From contig CAZSDU010000008.1 in NCBI GenBank assembly GCA_964605775.1, positions 32,724 to 96,723 of the forward strand: a stretch of DNA of 64,000 nt, read 5' to 3'. This document shows, piece after piece, positions 7,433-16,541 of this stretch. The stretch's first letter is position 1; the number at the start of each line of letters is the position of its first letter. Source of the stretch: CAZSDU01 sp964605775. GTDB taxonomy: Bacteria > Bacteroidota > Bacteroidia > Bacteroidales > FEN-979. Below the pieces are notes generated by a model. The model did not search any database. It was not told the origin of the DNA and saw only the letters and a list, made by a program, of their open reading frames with translations. The position numbers and the translations under genes are program-made.

Positions 7433-9646
7433 TTAGTAAATATATTGAGTATTTCTATAACCAGGTTTATTCTGGAACCAGTCTGGATAGGCTTGTCCAC
7501 CGCTTACCGCCCACTCGATAAAGTGATTGTACGCGGCTGGAATATTTACCCTTTCGATGGGATAAGCAAAACTTTCATAAATATTTATGGCCCATGGAAG
7601 ATTATTTTCAGTTTTGTAATATCTTCCTGAAGCAGGGTTACTGGTGTCATCAGCCTGTCCAAAAATACTTTGATCAGCCAGTGAAGTGGGTGGATAATCC
7701 GGCAAATGAACTTCAAGGCCACGGTTGAGATTGACCATGATGAAGGGATTAAAGTTAGCGATATCCAGGTCATTATATGAATACGTATTGGGTTTGAAAG
7801 CGATATTCATCACCAGGGTTACCGGCGTAACATAGGGGGCAGGATGTTCAGTGTTCACCCCGGTTCCCGAACCGGGGTAAGCCATTTGTTTGAAGGCATC
7901 ATCAAAGAGGATGAAGGTAGGTTTTATCTGACCGGCTTCTGTACCATTTCCCGAAAGAGTAACATAATTTTCAGTGATTCTTGAGCCGGTCACTGTTAGA
8001 TCCTGGGGATTGATATCTCCCATGAACTGGAATCCAAATCCATTATGGAGTTCTGCGCCGAATGCTTTGATCACAAAAGTAGCCTTGACATTGTCAACCA
8101 TATTGGAAGGGGCTGTGGTAATTTCAAACTGGTAATCAATTACAAGGTCATTAAAGTCATAATCCCCTTTCCCTGGCCAAAGATCTTCAAATCCAAGCGT
8201 GCCAAAACCTGAAGCGGGATAAAGATTAATAAGGGGTAAAGTCGGGTTTACCGTAATGCTTACCGAGGCAGCATTATTTTCCGGAATTGGATCGTAAATA
8301 CTGCTGGTCACAGTGGCCGTATTATCAATGATGCCTGTGAAACCATCTATGCCTGTAACAATTAATGAAAGGGTTACCGACTCTCCATTGGCCAGGTTTC
8401 CGATGTTCCAGTTTGGAGCCGTCCATGTTCCGACAGATGGGTTGACAGAGATAAAATTCAGGTTGGGGGAAAGCACATCCTGGGCAACGACATTCTGAGC
8501 CTGACTGGGACCGTTATTGGTTACCGTGACCGTATAAACAACACCTTGTCCGGCAATAACAGGATCGGGCATAGCTGTTTTCGTAATGGAAAGATCACTT
8601 GAAACAACATAAACAAATACTGTTGCGATATCACAACTTGAAGGAGCTGCCAACATGCAAATCTGATAAACAAGCGAATAAAAACCTGCAGGTGTTCCGG
8701 GGTTCACCGTTACAGCACCAGTAGAGGTATTTAATACAATGCCGGGATGTGAAGCCGGGGTTACCAGGGAAATATTAACAGCAGAAGGAACCACAGGAGA
8801 TCCATCAAACAAATCATTGTCCAACACATTGGTTACTGCTGTTCCACCTGTTAAGCTGCTGACCGGAATTCCATTATCATCCACCGCAACCGGTAAGGGA
8901 TTATTGACTACAATGGGGTTACTGAAAGCTCCTCCGGCTACACCAAACTGCACCGAATAAAATCTTTCAGAATTTGCACCGCTTTGTCCCAAAACGAAAG
9001 TAATTTTATTGTTTGGATTCAAATATCTTGAAATAAAAGAGCAGGTATTGTCAAAAGTTACTCCATCTAGGCTGGTAATTCTGCCCAGAAACTTTGTTCT
9101 CCCTGTTGCGTTATTGGTGGAGATCACAAGCTGTGTCGGGTTATTTACCTGATAGTTGGTATACCCTCCTATTTCGATATATTCACGGTTACTTGAAGAA
9201 TTTCCATCAATATCAACAGCCGTCATATAATAATTGTATACAAAAACCGGCTGATCGTCGGCGGTATTGAAAAATTCAAGCTGGTAAACAATGTTTCCAC
9301 CCCCGTTTCCTGCTCCAATTCTTGGTTGAAACCTGTGCATTTCCCCGGTAATGGCATCATCATCAAAATTAGTGATGGTTGCATTATTTTTTTCAAGGAT
9401 AGTAAGCAAGGCATACACTGTGATGCCATCTTTGGTAATCACATTGCTGTATTTGTGAACTGAACCGAGGTCAGTACCACTGTTCCCGGTATTGGTAATG
9501 ATAGTAAGCTGATCATTGGTAAAACTCATGGGGTTTTCCTGAAGATTAAGGATAAATGACTGGCTAAAAACATTATCCCCAATTAAGACCAGCAAAAAAG
9601 TGATGGTCAATATTTTTAAAAAGTTATAACACTTTATTGTTTTCAT
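7433..9646 (-). CDS. Secreted DUF11 and LruC domain protein
   Basis: The 737-residue protein has a signal peptide (residues 1-29, ending NVFSQ). It then has a roughly 220-residue N-terminal region, a linker domain with the segment AVDDNGIPVSSLTGGTA (from about 254), a DUF11 repeat (about 350-466, with DLSITKTAMPDPVIAGQGVV) and a C-terminal LruC domain (about 476-737). The LruC hallmark is EDLWPGKGDYDFNDLVIDY. These domains occur in extracellular, Ca2+-binding, adhesion-type surface proteins. I chose the ATG at 9646 over 9685 because it begins the signal peptide. It lies 35 bases after the stop of a small lipoprotein gene that carries the module usually found at the N-terminus of LruC proteins, so both are likely one operon. 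No type IX tail is visible. Confidence 0.8.
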   Translation of the reverse strand: MKTIKCYNFLKILTITFLLVLIGDNVFSQSFILNLQENPMSFTNDQLTIITNTGNSGTDLGSVHKYSNVITKDGITVYALLTILEKNNATITNFDDDAITGEMHRFQPRIGAGNGGGNIVYQLEFFNTADDQPVFVYNYYMTAVDIDGNSSSNREYIEIGGYTNYQVNNPTQLVISTNNATGRTKFLGRITSLDGVTFDNTCSFISRYLNPNNKITFVLGQSGANSERFYSVQFGVAGGAFSNPIVVNNPLPVAVDDNGIPVSSLTGGTAVTNVLDNDLFDGSPVVPSAVNISLVTPASHPGIVLNTSTGAVTVNPGTPAGFYSLVYQICMLAAPSSCDIATVFVYVVSSDLSITKTAMPDPVIAGQGVVYTVTVTNNGPSQAQNVVAQDVLSPNLNFISVNPSVGTWTAPNWNIGNLANGESVTLSLIVTGIDGFTGIIDNTATVTSSIYDPIPENNAASVSITVNPTLPLINLYPASGFGTLGFEDLWPGKGDYDFNDLVIDYQFEITTAPSNMVDNVKATFVIKAFGAELHNGFGFQFMGDINPQDLTVTGSRITENYVTLSGNGTEAGQIKPTFILFDDAFKQMAYPGSGTGVNTEHPAPYVTPVTLVMNIAFKPNTYSYNDLDIANFNPFIMVNLNRGLEVHLPDYPPTSLADQSIFGQADDTSNPASGRYYKTENNLPWAINIYESFAYPIERVNIPAAYNHFIEWAVSGGQAYPDWFQNKPGYRNTQYIY

Positions 9647-9681
9647 GGTTTTCTGCTTATTTTGGGTTTTTCGATACAGGA

Positions 9682-10047
9682 TCACGGTTTAAGGAATGTA
9701 TAATTGACATTCTCTGTGCCCGTTTGAATTTCGATGTTCTGGCCCATGTATAGAAGATGAATTTTCTTTTCATAAGCCGGGAGGGTGATTTTCATGGAAT
9801 AGGGTTTATGCTGCTGGATAAACGCCCGCTGATAAGTCGCTCCATTGGGAGAAGCAACTTCAACAAGACCGTTCACAAATCCAGTTACGATTACCTGAAC
9901 CTCATGGGTCGTTTTCCAATTAAAATCATTAGGGATATTAACTGTATTCAAATTAAGGGTCGTGTCCTGTTTATCAACATCCAGGTTTTTTTTACATGAA
10001 GACAAAACAATCAAACCCAGAAAGATCATTATAGCAAATTTTTTCAT
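9682..10047 (-). CDS. Small lipoprotein resembling the N-terminus of LruC proteins
   Basis: The 121-residue product has a lipoprotein signal (MKKFAIMIFLGLIVLSSC) with Cys18 as the predicted lipid anchor, followed by Lys-Lys. Its core contains IPNDFNWKTTHEVQV and a beta-sandwich-like remainder. The FxWKTT segment is common near the N-terminus of LruC-domain lipoproteins. I chose the ATG at 10047; an ATG three codons upstream is possible. It directly precedes the DUF11-LruC gene and probably forms an operon with it. A plausible reading is a surface lipoprotein that partners the LruC protein, but no function is known. Confidence 0.65.
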   Translation of the reverse strand: MKKFAIMIFLGLIVLSSCKKNLDVDKQDTTLNLNTVNIPNDFNWKTTHEVQVIVTGFVNGLVEVASPNGATYQRAFIQQHKPYSMKITLPAYEKKIHLLYMGQNIEIQTGTENVNYTFLKP

Positions 10048-10255
10048 AGGATTCATCTTTAACATTGTGCAGCAAAATAACAATAAACATATGTAAATTG
10101 AAACATATAATAAGCAGATGTCTCCAAAATATTAGTAATTGTTATATCCTGAGGGGTAAGTGTGGTAATTTTCCGGGTAAGTGTTGCCGACCTCCTGATG
10201 GTTGTATTTTATCGCAAAAAAAATATCCGTAACATCTTTATTAATAATATAATCG

Positions 10256-10263
10256 TAATTTTG
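10256..10263 (+). promoter_or_regulatory. Bacteroidota -7 promoter element for the PLC-like gene
   Basis: TAATTTTG is a perfect TAnnTTTG match 25 bases upstream of the ATG at 10289. The surrounding 240-base gap (10048-10288) is very A+T rich. No convincing -33 box was found. Confidence 0.4.
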
Positions 10264-10288
10264 AATTAACCATATTATCCCCGAAATT

Positions 10289-12193
10289 ATGAATAAGTCC
10301 CTTCTTGTCATTTTCATTATCATTGTTTTTTCGGCAGAAAGTCATGCCTGGGTTTATCCTGAGCATAGAGATATTACGCTATTGGCAATTCAGAAGCTGG
10401 ATTCATCCCATCGGGCCATTCTTGATCAGCTCTGGATCTGGGCCAGAAAAAATCATGAAGCAAGACTTTCTACAGCAGTCATTGATATGTCACAAGATGA
10501 GCATCCCATGTGTCTTGACTTTGCTGCCTGGCCTGCGATTGGCGGGGATCATTCAACCTCTTCTCAGAATATGCTTTTTAATATTTTACAGACAGAGTGG
10601 ATCATGAATGTTGCGGATATTGCTGCCCGGTTAAAAAACGGGCTGGCTAATTCTAAAAACAGAAGCGACCGAATCAATACGCTCAGGGATTCTGACATCC
10701 GTTTACTCCGGGCTGATCCCGAATATGTAAGCAGAGCGGGCGCCAACAACGGTCATTTTATGATGGCACGACCAGGCGTTTATACAACGGCTGATGCCTA
10801 TTTCGACAGTTGTTTTCAAAAAGGCTGTGAGCCCAATCCTGTGGGGACCTATAAATGGTTTCATGCCAGCGCTCTTCTGAAAGCAGCAAGGTTACGTACT
10901 GAGGTGTTATCTCCTGACCAACGATCTGCCCTGGCTTTGGCGGCATTGGCAGATGAAGCTTTTGCCCTGCACTTTCTGGAGGATGGATTTGCCTCCGGAC
11001 ATGTAGCCGGAATATGGGGAGATGCTTCCCAGCGTAAGGGGACTCATGATTATTACAATGAAATGGGGCTGGAAGTCACAAACTGGAAAGGTGAGCGGTT
11101 TGTCCTGATGGGAGATGCCTATATGCGTCCAGAAGATGCTGAAAGGGCTGCATTATCCGTGAAAATCAGCTTAGAACAATTACTTGAGGCTATCGTTTCT
11201 TCACGGGAAATTCCGCTATACAATGACCGCGCTGATTCATTTACTCCAGACACCTTTAATGTAAGCAAAGCGATATCCATCCCTTTTCGCCAGCTTGACA
11301 CGGCCTTTGCGAAGATCTTCAAACCTGTTCTGATCACCACACCGGTTCCTGGTTTGGCCAACGGATTGGGGGAGCTTCCCAGATTTCGCTCCGAAATCGG
11401 TCCTTTTATTGGAATCTCACCTGCTGCAAGAATGTCCGTTTTATCCGGAGGATTTGGGGTAACACAAAAATCCGTGGGTTTTGTTCCCGGGCTGGAGTTG
11501 GGCATACGGATTGGTTTAGGGATGGAAGGCGTGTTGAATGAATCAGGCGATGGTCTTGTTTTTCTTGACCTTGGCTGGAGACAGGACGGGGCATCCTCCA
11601 TACAGGTACAAAATGATAAAGATCTTAAACCCTTTGGTTCCATCTTATCGGCCATTCCAAGCCGTGATGCTTTTTATGCCCGTATTCGTCTTCCATTCTT
11701 TCTGATCCCGGGAGACTTGCTTATTGCAGGGCCGATTCTACTCCTTTTTTCCCCGGAGACACTCAATAAAATGCTTGTGTCAGCGGGCAACGGAGGGCTA
11801 ATCCCCTGGCAATCGGGAATGGTCAGTCCAATCGGCAGATTTCAGTTTGTCCTGGGTCGGGAAATAGGCGTTTGTGTTTATGGATCCGGTAGGGGTGCGG
11901 ATTCCTTTATCGTACCTGATGAAACCCTCGGACCTGATGAACAGGCTTTGATTTCAATGTACACCACCCAATTGGATTTTCCAATTCTTGAATATCGTCC
12001 CTACCGTACATTTTCCTCTCGTCAGAGTTCCGGTTTACTTCTTCAGATCAATGCCGGATTGGATATTCCGGGAAAAGTTTCCGTAATCCTACCTAAAGAC
12101 GGGAATAAACCCGCCATGCGAACGAACTGGTACATCGGATTTCGTCTGGTTTTCGACTGGAGATACTATTTTGCCAAAAATAAACATAAATAA
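10289..12193 (+). CDS. Secreted zinc-dependent phospholipase C/S1-P1 nuclease-like protein
   Basis: The 634-residue protein has a signal peptide whose best cleavage site, SHA|W, leaves Trp21 as the mature N-terminus. Zinc phospholipases C and S1/P1 nucleases use an N-terminal Trp as a metal ligand. An H228-x3-D232-x5-H238 motif in HFLEDGFASGHVAG matches the HxxxDxxxxxH ligand set of that superfamily, and H253 with E258 fifteen to twenty residues later could complete the site. H26, D87, H88 and H156 are further candidate ligands. Residues from about 370 to the end form a second domain rich in Gly and alternating hydrophobic strands, resembling a barrel or sandwich; I do not recognise it. The substrate (phospholipid, nucleic acid or other phosphoester) is not decided by sequence. 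Confidence 0.65.
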   Translation: MNKSLLVIFIIIVFSAESHAWVYPEHRDITLLAIQKLDSSHRAILDQLWIWARKNHEARLSTAVIDMSQDEHPMCLDFAAWPAIGGDHSTSSQNMLFNILQTEWIMNVADIAARLKNGLANSKNRSDRINTLRDSDIRLLRADPEYVSRAGANNGHFMMARPGVYTTADAYFDSCFQKGCEPNPVGTYKWFHASALLKAARLRTEVLSPDQRSALALAALADEAFALHFLEDGFASGHVAGIWGDASQRKGTHDYYNEMGLEVTNWKGERFVLMGDAYMRPEDAERAALSVKISLEQLLEAIVSSREIPLYNDRADSFTPDTFNVSKAISIPFRQLDTAFAKIFKPVLITTPVPGLANGLGELPRFRSEIGPFIGISPAARMSVLSGGFGVTQKSVGFVPGLELGIRIGLGMEGVLNESGDGLVFLDLGWRQDGASSIQVQNDKDLKPFGSILSAIPSRDAFYARIRLPFFLIPGDLLIAGPILLLFSPETLNKMLVSAGNGGLIPWQSGMVSPIGRFQFVLGREIGVCVYGSGRGADSFIVPDETLGPDEQALISMYTTQLDFPILEYRPYRTFSSRQSSGLLLQINAGLDIPGKVSVILPKDGNKPAMRTNWYIGFRLVFDWRYYFAKNKHK

Positions 12194-12241
12194 AAACACA
12201 AACCGGGAGTCAATTTGTTTCATTTTAAAAATTCAATGGAC

Positions 12242-13039
12242 ATGAAAAAAAGTATTTTATTGGTCATGATTGCCTTATCCGTGACTTACTGTAAAAAATC
12301 CAGCGATCCGTTACCGTTTTTTCCGACTGAACTGAACACTGCGAGTACAGGTTTGGGCTCAACATTCGATTCTCTGAATAATGATCTTGCCATGAAAGCG
12401 GTAAATCTTGTGAACCATATTCAGGATTCAATTTATATTCGTACTGAAATGGCTGATCTTGTCAATCGTTCGTCTTTCGTCCTTGAGTTTGCTTACATCA
12501 CGCCTCAGGGTATCATGAAAATCATTGAACCACCGATTTACTATGCTTCCCAGGGATCTGACATCAGTAATCAGGCACATATCATAAAAGCCTTTCAGAC
12601 AAAACTTCCCGTTCTGAGCAGTACATTTTATGCTGTGGAAGGATTTTATGCTGCAGTAGATATTCACCCCATTGTGGACGACGGACAATTACTGGGTGGG
12701 ATCACCTCCTTGTTTTTGCCTGAAACGATACTGAAAAGAATCATCACCCCCTTGATTAAGAATCAAAATTTTGAAATGTGGGTCATGGAAAAGGGAGGCA
12801 ATGTGCTTTATGACCAAGACAGTAGTGAAATCGGGCGAAATTTATTCACGGATACTTTATACACGCCATTCCCTGAACTGATTGCTGCTGCTCATAAAAT
12901 TGATACGGAAAAAAGTGGGACGACCACCTATTCTTTCTATCAGACCGGAACGACCATAAAAGTAGTCAAGAAGACCTACTGGGTCACTTATGAATTATAC
13001 GGTACTGAATGGAAACTGATCTGGGTGAAACCTGAATAA
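12242..13039 (+). CDS. Cache-domain lipoprotein, unknown function
   Basis: The 265-residue protein starts with a lipoprotein signal ending LSVTYC, followed by Lys-Lys. The mature part looks like a single Cache sensor domain: a long helix (about 45-75) then a PAS-like sheet with VLEFAYITPQGIMKIIEPP, YAAVDIHPIVDDGQLLGGIT and MWVMEKGGNVLYDQD. Cache domains bind small ligands, but here no kinase or methyl-accepting domain follows, so it would be a free-standing lipid-anchored binding protein. I chose the ATG at 12242; an ATG at 12236 and an upstream TTG are alternatives. It lies 48 bases after the PLC-like gene on the same strand. Confidence 0.6.
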   Translation: MKKSILLVMIALSVTYCKKSSDPLPFFPTELNTASTGLGSTFDSLNNDLAMKAVNLVNHIQDSIYIRTEMADLVNRSSFVLEFAYITPQGIMKIIEPPIYYASQGSDISNQAHIIKAFQTKLPVLSSTFYAVEGFYAAVDIHPIVDDGQLLGGITSLFLPETILKRIITPLIKNQNFEMWVMEKGGNVLYDQDSSEIGRNLFTDTLYTPFPELIAAAHKIDTEKSGTTTYSFYQTGTTIKVVKKTYWVTYELYGTEWKLIWVKPE

Positions 13040-13060
13040 AACCAGCTATCCCCCCCTGAT

Positions 13061-14074
13061 TCATTGAGCATCTATCATGAATTGCCTGAATCCAGGGGTA
13101 AAGTCAATGACTATTTTATTGTTTGCATCCCTACAGATAAAATAGGCTTCAGTTCCCGGATGGGAATTCAGGAAAACCTTTGAAGCTTCCATCCCCATGA
13201 CCATGCAGGCGGTGGCATACGCATCGGCTGTCATGCAATCATCAGCAATCACTGTTACGCTAAGTAAATTATGCTGAACGGGATAACCCGTTGAGGGATC
13301 AATCGTATGGGCATACTTCCGTCCATCACGAATAAAAAATTTCCGGTAATTGCCTGAAGTCCCCACCGACTTCCCATCCAAGCTGATCCTTTGCTGAACC
13401 ACCTGCCCGGAGGAATCATTCTCAGAGGGTTTTTCAATTCCAACGATCCAGGGTTCATCACCGGGTTTCTTCCCCAAAGCCCTGACTTCTCCCCCGATTT
13501 CGATAATATAATTGTGAATGCCTTGGTTTTCGAGTAGAGATGCAACCAAATCAACGGTAAATCCCTGGGCAATGGCATTGAAATCAAGTTGGATTCCTGG
13601 AATATTTTTTACTATTTTTCTTCCGTTTACAAGCAGATGTTTATAGCCGGTCAATTTTTTCAGGCTATCAATGCTGCATGACGGAAGATCTCTCCCTTGT
13701 TTCCGGTAAAACCCCCAGGCCCTGACCATCGGGCCTACGGTGATGTCAAAGGCACCACCGGTTTCTTCGGAAATTTCGAGGGAACGTTCTGTGAGGCGGA
13801 TGAACAGATCATTCAGCTTCACTTCTTCATTGTTATTCAGGCGGTTGATCATGGACCCGGAATCATATAAGGAAGCGGTCCGGTTCATTAAGAAAAACAA
13901 AGAGTCAATCTGGCGAATCAGCGACAGGCTATCGCCCCCTCCATAGTAACGGATCATAAAAGTGCTTCCCTGAACAAATCCCGAATAGGTAACTGGATTA
14001 TTCCTGATTTGCGTACAAGAATTAAAATGCACTACAAGAATCAGTAATAAGGAGCATGAGAAGGTTAATTTCAT
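13061..14074 (-). CDS. apbE: FAD:protein FMN transferase (ApbE)
   Basis: The 337-residue ApbE family lipoprotein transfers FMN from FAD onto a Thr of target proteins in the periplasm. It has a lipoprotein signal ending FNSC. Family segments seen are AFDITVGPMVRAWGF, DFNAIAQGFTVDLVA, IIEIGGEVRALG, GTSGNYRKFF, YAHTIDPSTGYP and DDCMTADAYATACMV; the last holds the metal-binding Asp and Thr. Its start overlaps the end of rseC by four bases (ATGA type), so translation is probably coupled. The nearby RnfD, RnfG, NqrB and NqrC all carry FMN-acceptor Thr motifs and are the obvious substrates. Confidence 0.92.
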   Translation of the reverse strand: MKLTFSCSLLLILVVHFNSCTQIRNNPVTYSGFVQGSTFMIRYYGGGDSLSLIRQIDSLFFLMNRTASLYDSGSMINRLNNNEEVKLNDLFIRLTERSLEISEETGGAFDITVGPMVRAWGFYRKQGRDLPSCSIDSLKKLTGYKHLLVNGRKIVKNIPGIQLDFNAIAQGFTVDLVASLLENQGIHNYIIEIGGEVRALGKKPGDEPWIVGIEKPSENDSSGQVVQQRISLDGKSVGTSGNYRKFFIRDGRKYAHTIDPSTGYPVQHNLLSVTVIADDCMTADAYATACMVMGMEASKVFLNSHPGTEAYFICRDANNKIVIDFTPGFRQFMIDAQ

Positions 14075-14502
14075 AGGATAGGCTTTTCGAAATTTTTATC
14101 TATACTGAACTTTATGGTTTTTCCGAGTTTCCCCCTGAAAACCCAGATCAAAGTGAAATAGATCAGGATCACAAGCAGGGATGCAATGGCTGTAATACCA
14201 TCCTCGAACCCCAATCCATGAAAAAGGAAGAGGACGATCAGCAGAAAAAAAACAGGCAGAAGATATGCCAGAACCACAGCTAAAACCCCCAGCGATGACC
14301 GCATGATTACATTGACCGACTCTCCGAGTTTAACGTCCACATCCGGATTCCAAATGAATATTTTTTTTTCCTTCATTTCAGAAGCCGGGCAGGCTCCCCG
14401 TGAATGGCAAGTCCCACAGGCTGATTCAACAGAAATCGTCACTTCGACCCCCTCATCTGTTAATTTTGTCACAATGCCCGGATGGGTAATAACATTTTTC
14501 AT
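14071..14502 (-). CDS. rseC: RseC/MucC-type (SoxR-reducing system) membrane protein
   Basis: The 143-residue protein matches the RseC/MucC family that often accompanies rnf genes. Near the N-terminus it has ACGTCHSRGACPASE, giving the C-x2-C-x5-C pattern that may bind an Fe-S cluster. Two hydrophobic segments follow (about 72-95 and 102-122). I chose the ATG at 14502 (MKNVITHPGIV) because the family begins here; five further upstream codons are in frame. It is divergent from the DHOD-rnf operon and coupled to apbE. A role in Rnf assembly or redox signalling is inferred from family context. Confidence 0.8.
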   Translation of the reverse strand: MKNVITHPGIVTKLTDEGVEVTISVESACGTCHSRGACPASEMKEKKIFIWNPDVDVKLGESVNVIMRSSLGVLAVVLAYLLPVFFLLIVLFLFHGLGFEDGITAIASLLVILIYFTLIWVFRGKLGKTIKFSIDKNFEKPIL

Positions 14503-14587
14503 AAACCTGTATATCAATATATTAAATGTACATATTACATAATTATTATATGATACATCACTATATGTTTATGGTAATACAGAAGAA

Positions 14588-14607
14588 TCTTTGTAATATT
14601 GCAAAGA
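14588..14607. promoter_or_regulatory. 20-base imperfect palindrome at the rnf operon promoter
   Basis: The sequence TCTTTGTAATATTGCAAAGA equals its own reverse complement at 18 of 20 positions; only positions 7 and 14 break symmetry. It overlaps a -7-like AATCTTTG (14586-14593, one mismatch from TAnnTTTG) and ends 17 bases before the first ATG of the DHOD-like gene. It is placed like an operator for the operon that includes rnf. Confidence 0.4.
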
Positions 14608-14623
14608 AAGTCAAAAAAGTGAT

Positions 14624-15610
14624 ATGATGAACCTTTCTACCTCTTATATGGGGCTTCGTTTGAAGAATCCCATCATCATCGGCAGCTCAGGGCTCACAAA
14701 ATCTCCGGAAAATCTTCTTGAATATGAAAAGCGTGGTGCATCGGCAGTGGTCATGAAATCCTTGTTTGAGGAACAGATCATGTTTGAAACCAATAAGTTG
14801 CTCAATCATCAACACCTTGACAACAATTATCCTGAGGCATTGGATTATATCAAGGGTTTTACCCAGGAAAATTCTGTAGTTGAGTATATGAATTTGATAC
14901 GGGAGGCAAAAAAAACGATTAAAATTCCAGTTTTTGGCAGTATCAATTGCATCTCTTCCAACGAATGGGTGAAAGCGGCAAAAGATATTGAGAAGGCTGG
15001 GGCTGATGGTCTTGAATTAAACATTTATTTCATGCCAGGAATTCTTGATATTGATGGAGCAGAACGAGAAAAAATGTACTTTGATATTATTGAAAATGTC
15101 AAAGCTCATGTCAGCATTCCCATTGCCCTGAAGATAGGATATCATTTCACCAGTCTGGTTCAGACCATTCGAAAATTTTCCTGGACCGGGATTAAAGCAC
15201 TGGTGTTGTTCAATCGTTTTTATACTCCGGACATCAACCTGAAAACCATGCATCTGCAGGTTTCAAATCTATACAGCAGTCCTGCCGAACAGGTAATTCC
15301 ACTACGCTGGATCGCCATGCTATCCGACAAAGTGACCTGTGATATTTCAGCTTCCACGGGGCTTCATGATGCAGATGCTGTAATTAAGCAGCTCCTGGTG
15401 GGCGCAAAAACAACCCAACTTTGTTCCACCCTTTACCTTCACGGGGCTGATCGTATATCTGAGATTCTTGAAGGACTTACCCGTTGGATGGAACAACATG
15501 AGCATCAATCCATTGATGATTTTCGTGGTAAATTAAGCGTCAAAAATGCTGAAAATCCTGTGTTTTACCACAGGGCCCAATACATGAAACATTTATCCGG
15601 AACTGAATAA
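14624..15610 (+). CDS. Dihydroorotate dehydrogenase-like FMN protein
   Basis: The product of about 328 residues has the TIM-barrel pattern of class 1 dihydroorotate dehydrogenases: MNLSTSYMGLRLKNPIIIGS at the start, then GASAVVMKSLFEEQ, VFGSINCIS and GADGLELNIYF. FMN phosphate-binding segments lie near the end (STGLHDADAV). It is longer and more divergent than true PyrD, and it belongs to a DHOD-like subgroup that is common in Bacteroidota. Pyrimidine synthesis is therefore not assumed. Two tandem ATG codons (14624, 14627) are possible starts. It sits 29 bases before rnfB and is probably the first gene of the rnf operon. Confidence 0.75.
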   Translation: MMNLSTSYMGLRLKNPIIIGSSGLTKSPENLLEYEKRGASAVVMKSLFEEQIMFETNKLLNHQHLDNNYPEALDYIKGFTQENSVVEYMNLIREAKKTIKIPVFGSINCISSNEWVKAAKDIEKAGADGLELNIYFMPGILDIDGAEREKMYFDIIENVKAHVSIPIALKIGYHFTSLVQTIRKFSWTGIKALVLFNRFYTPDINLKTMHLQVSNLYSSPAEQVIPLRWIAMLSDKVTCDISASTGLHDADAVIKQLLVGAKTTQLCSTLYLHGADRISEILEGLTRWMEQHEHQSIDDFRGKLSVKNAENPVFYHRAQYMKHLSGTE

Positions 15611-15639
15611 TTATATAGCAACCTTAAATATTCCACGTT

Positions 15640-16509
15640 TTGAGTACCATTATCATTTTTGTTGTAGCCACCCTAAGCATCCTTGGCGTGGTTTCGGCCG
15701 TGATCCTGTATTTTATCGCTCAAAAATTCAAGGTGATTGAAGATCCGCGCATTGACATGATCGCAGAAATTTTACCTGCTGCAAATTGCGGGGGATGTGG
15801 TTATGCCGGTTGCAGAAATTTTGCAGAGTCTATTGTGAAGAATGAGACCCTTGATAACATGTTTTGCCCTGTTGGAGGGAATGATCTTTTAAAACTGATT
15901 GCTCCGATAATCGGAAAGGAAGCGGCGGAAAAAGATCCCATGATAGCGGTTTTACGCTGTAACGGCACGCTGATAAATGCTCCCCTTAAAACAACCTATG
16001 AAGGGATTGATTCTTGTTCTTTCATGCATTCCCTTCATTCCGGCGATAACGGTTGTCCTTACGGTTGCCTTGGCGGAGGAGAATGTGTTACTGCCTGCAC
16101 TTTTGATGCCATGTATATGGATAAAGAAACCGGGCTACCGGTCATCATCCAGGATCAATGTGTGGCCTGCGGAGCATGTGTCAAAGCCTGCCCGCGGAAT
16201 ATCATCGAATTACGTCCAAAAGGGAAAAAAGATCGCAGGATATATATCAGTTGTGTCAATAAGGAAAAAGGTGGCATTGCAAAGAAGAACTGTGAAGTGG
16301 CTTGTATCGGATGCGGGAAATGCGTGAAAGAGTGTAAATTCGAGGCCATCTCAATGGAAAACAATCTGGCTTATATTCATGCTGAAAAATGTACAATGTG
16401 CAGGAAATGTGTGGTTGTTTGTCCTACGCATGCCATTTGGGAGGTAAATTTCCCGGAAAGAAAAAAGCAGGTCTCTGAAACCGAAAACAAGGAAGTTAAT
16501 GGTCAATGA
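15640..16509 (+). CDS. rnfB: Rnf complex subunit B (Fe-S protein)
   Basis: RnfB passes electrons from ferredoxin towards the membrane part of the Rnf complex. The 289-residue protein has one N-terminal membrane anchor (about 3-26). A cluster domain, NCGGCGYAGCRNFAES with a later CPVGG, follows, and then ferredoxin-type motifs including CVACGACVKACP, CIGCGKCVKEC and CTMCRKCVVVCP. The start codon is TTG (15640); no in-frame ATG precedes the membrane anchor. It begins the B-C-D-G-E-A order usual for this phylum. Confidence 0.93.
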   Translation: MSTIIIFVVATLSILGVVSAVILYFIAQKFKVIEDPRIDMIAEILPAANCGGCGYAGCRNFAESIVKNETLDNMFCPVGGNDLLKLIAPIIGKEAAEKDPMIAVLRCNGTLINAPLKTTYEGIDSCSFMHSLHSGDNGCPYGCLGGGECVTACTFDAMYMDKETGLPVIIQDQCVACGACVKACPRNIIELRPKGKKDRRIYISCVNKEKGGIAKKNCEVACIGCGKCVKECKFEAISMENNLAYIHAEKCTMCRKCVVVCPTHAIWEVNFPERKKQVSETENKEVNGQ

Positions 16510-16541
16510 TCTTGCATTGACTGTTCAAAAGAAAATAAAAT

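Noticed and set aside
10132..10323. Minus-strand 63-codon reading frame in the gap upstream of the PLC-like gene
   Set aside because: It overlaps the start of the PLC-like gene and its -7 element, has low-complexity Asn/Tyr composition and shows no signal or domain.
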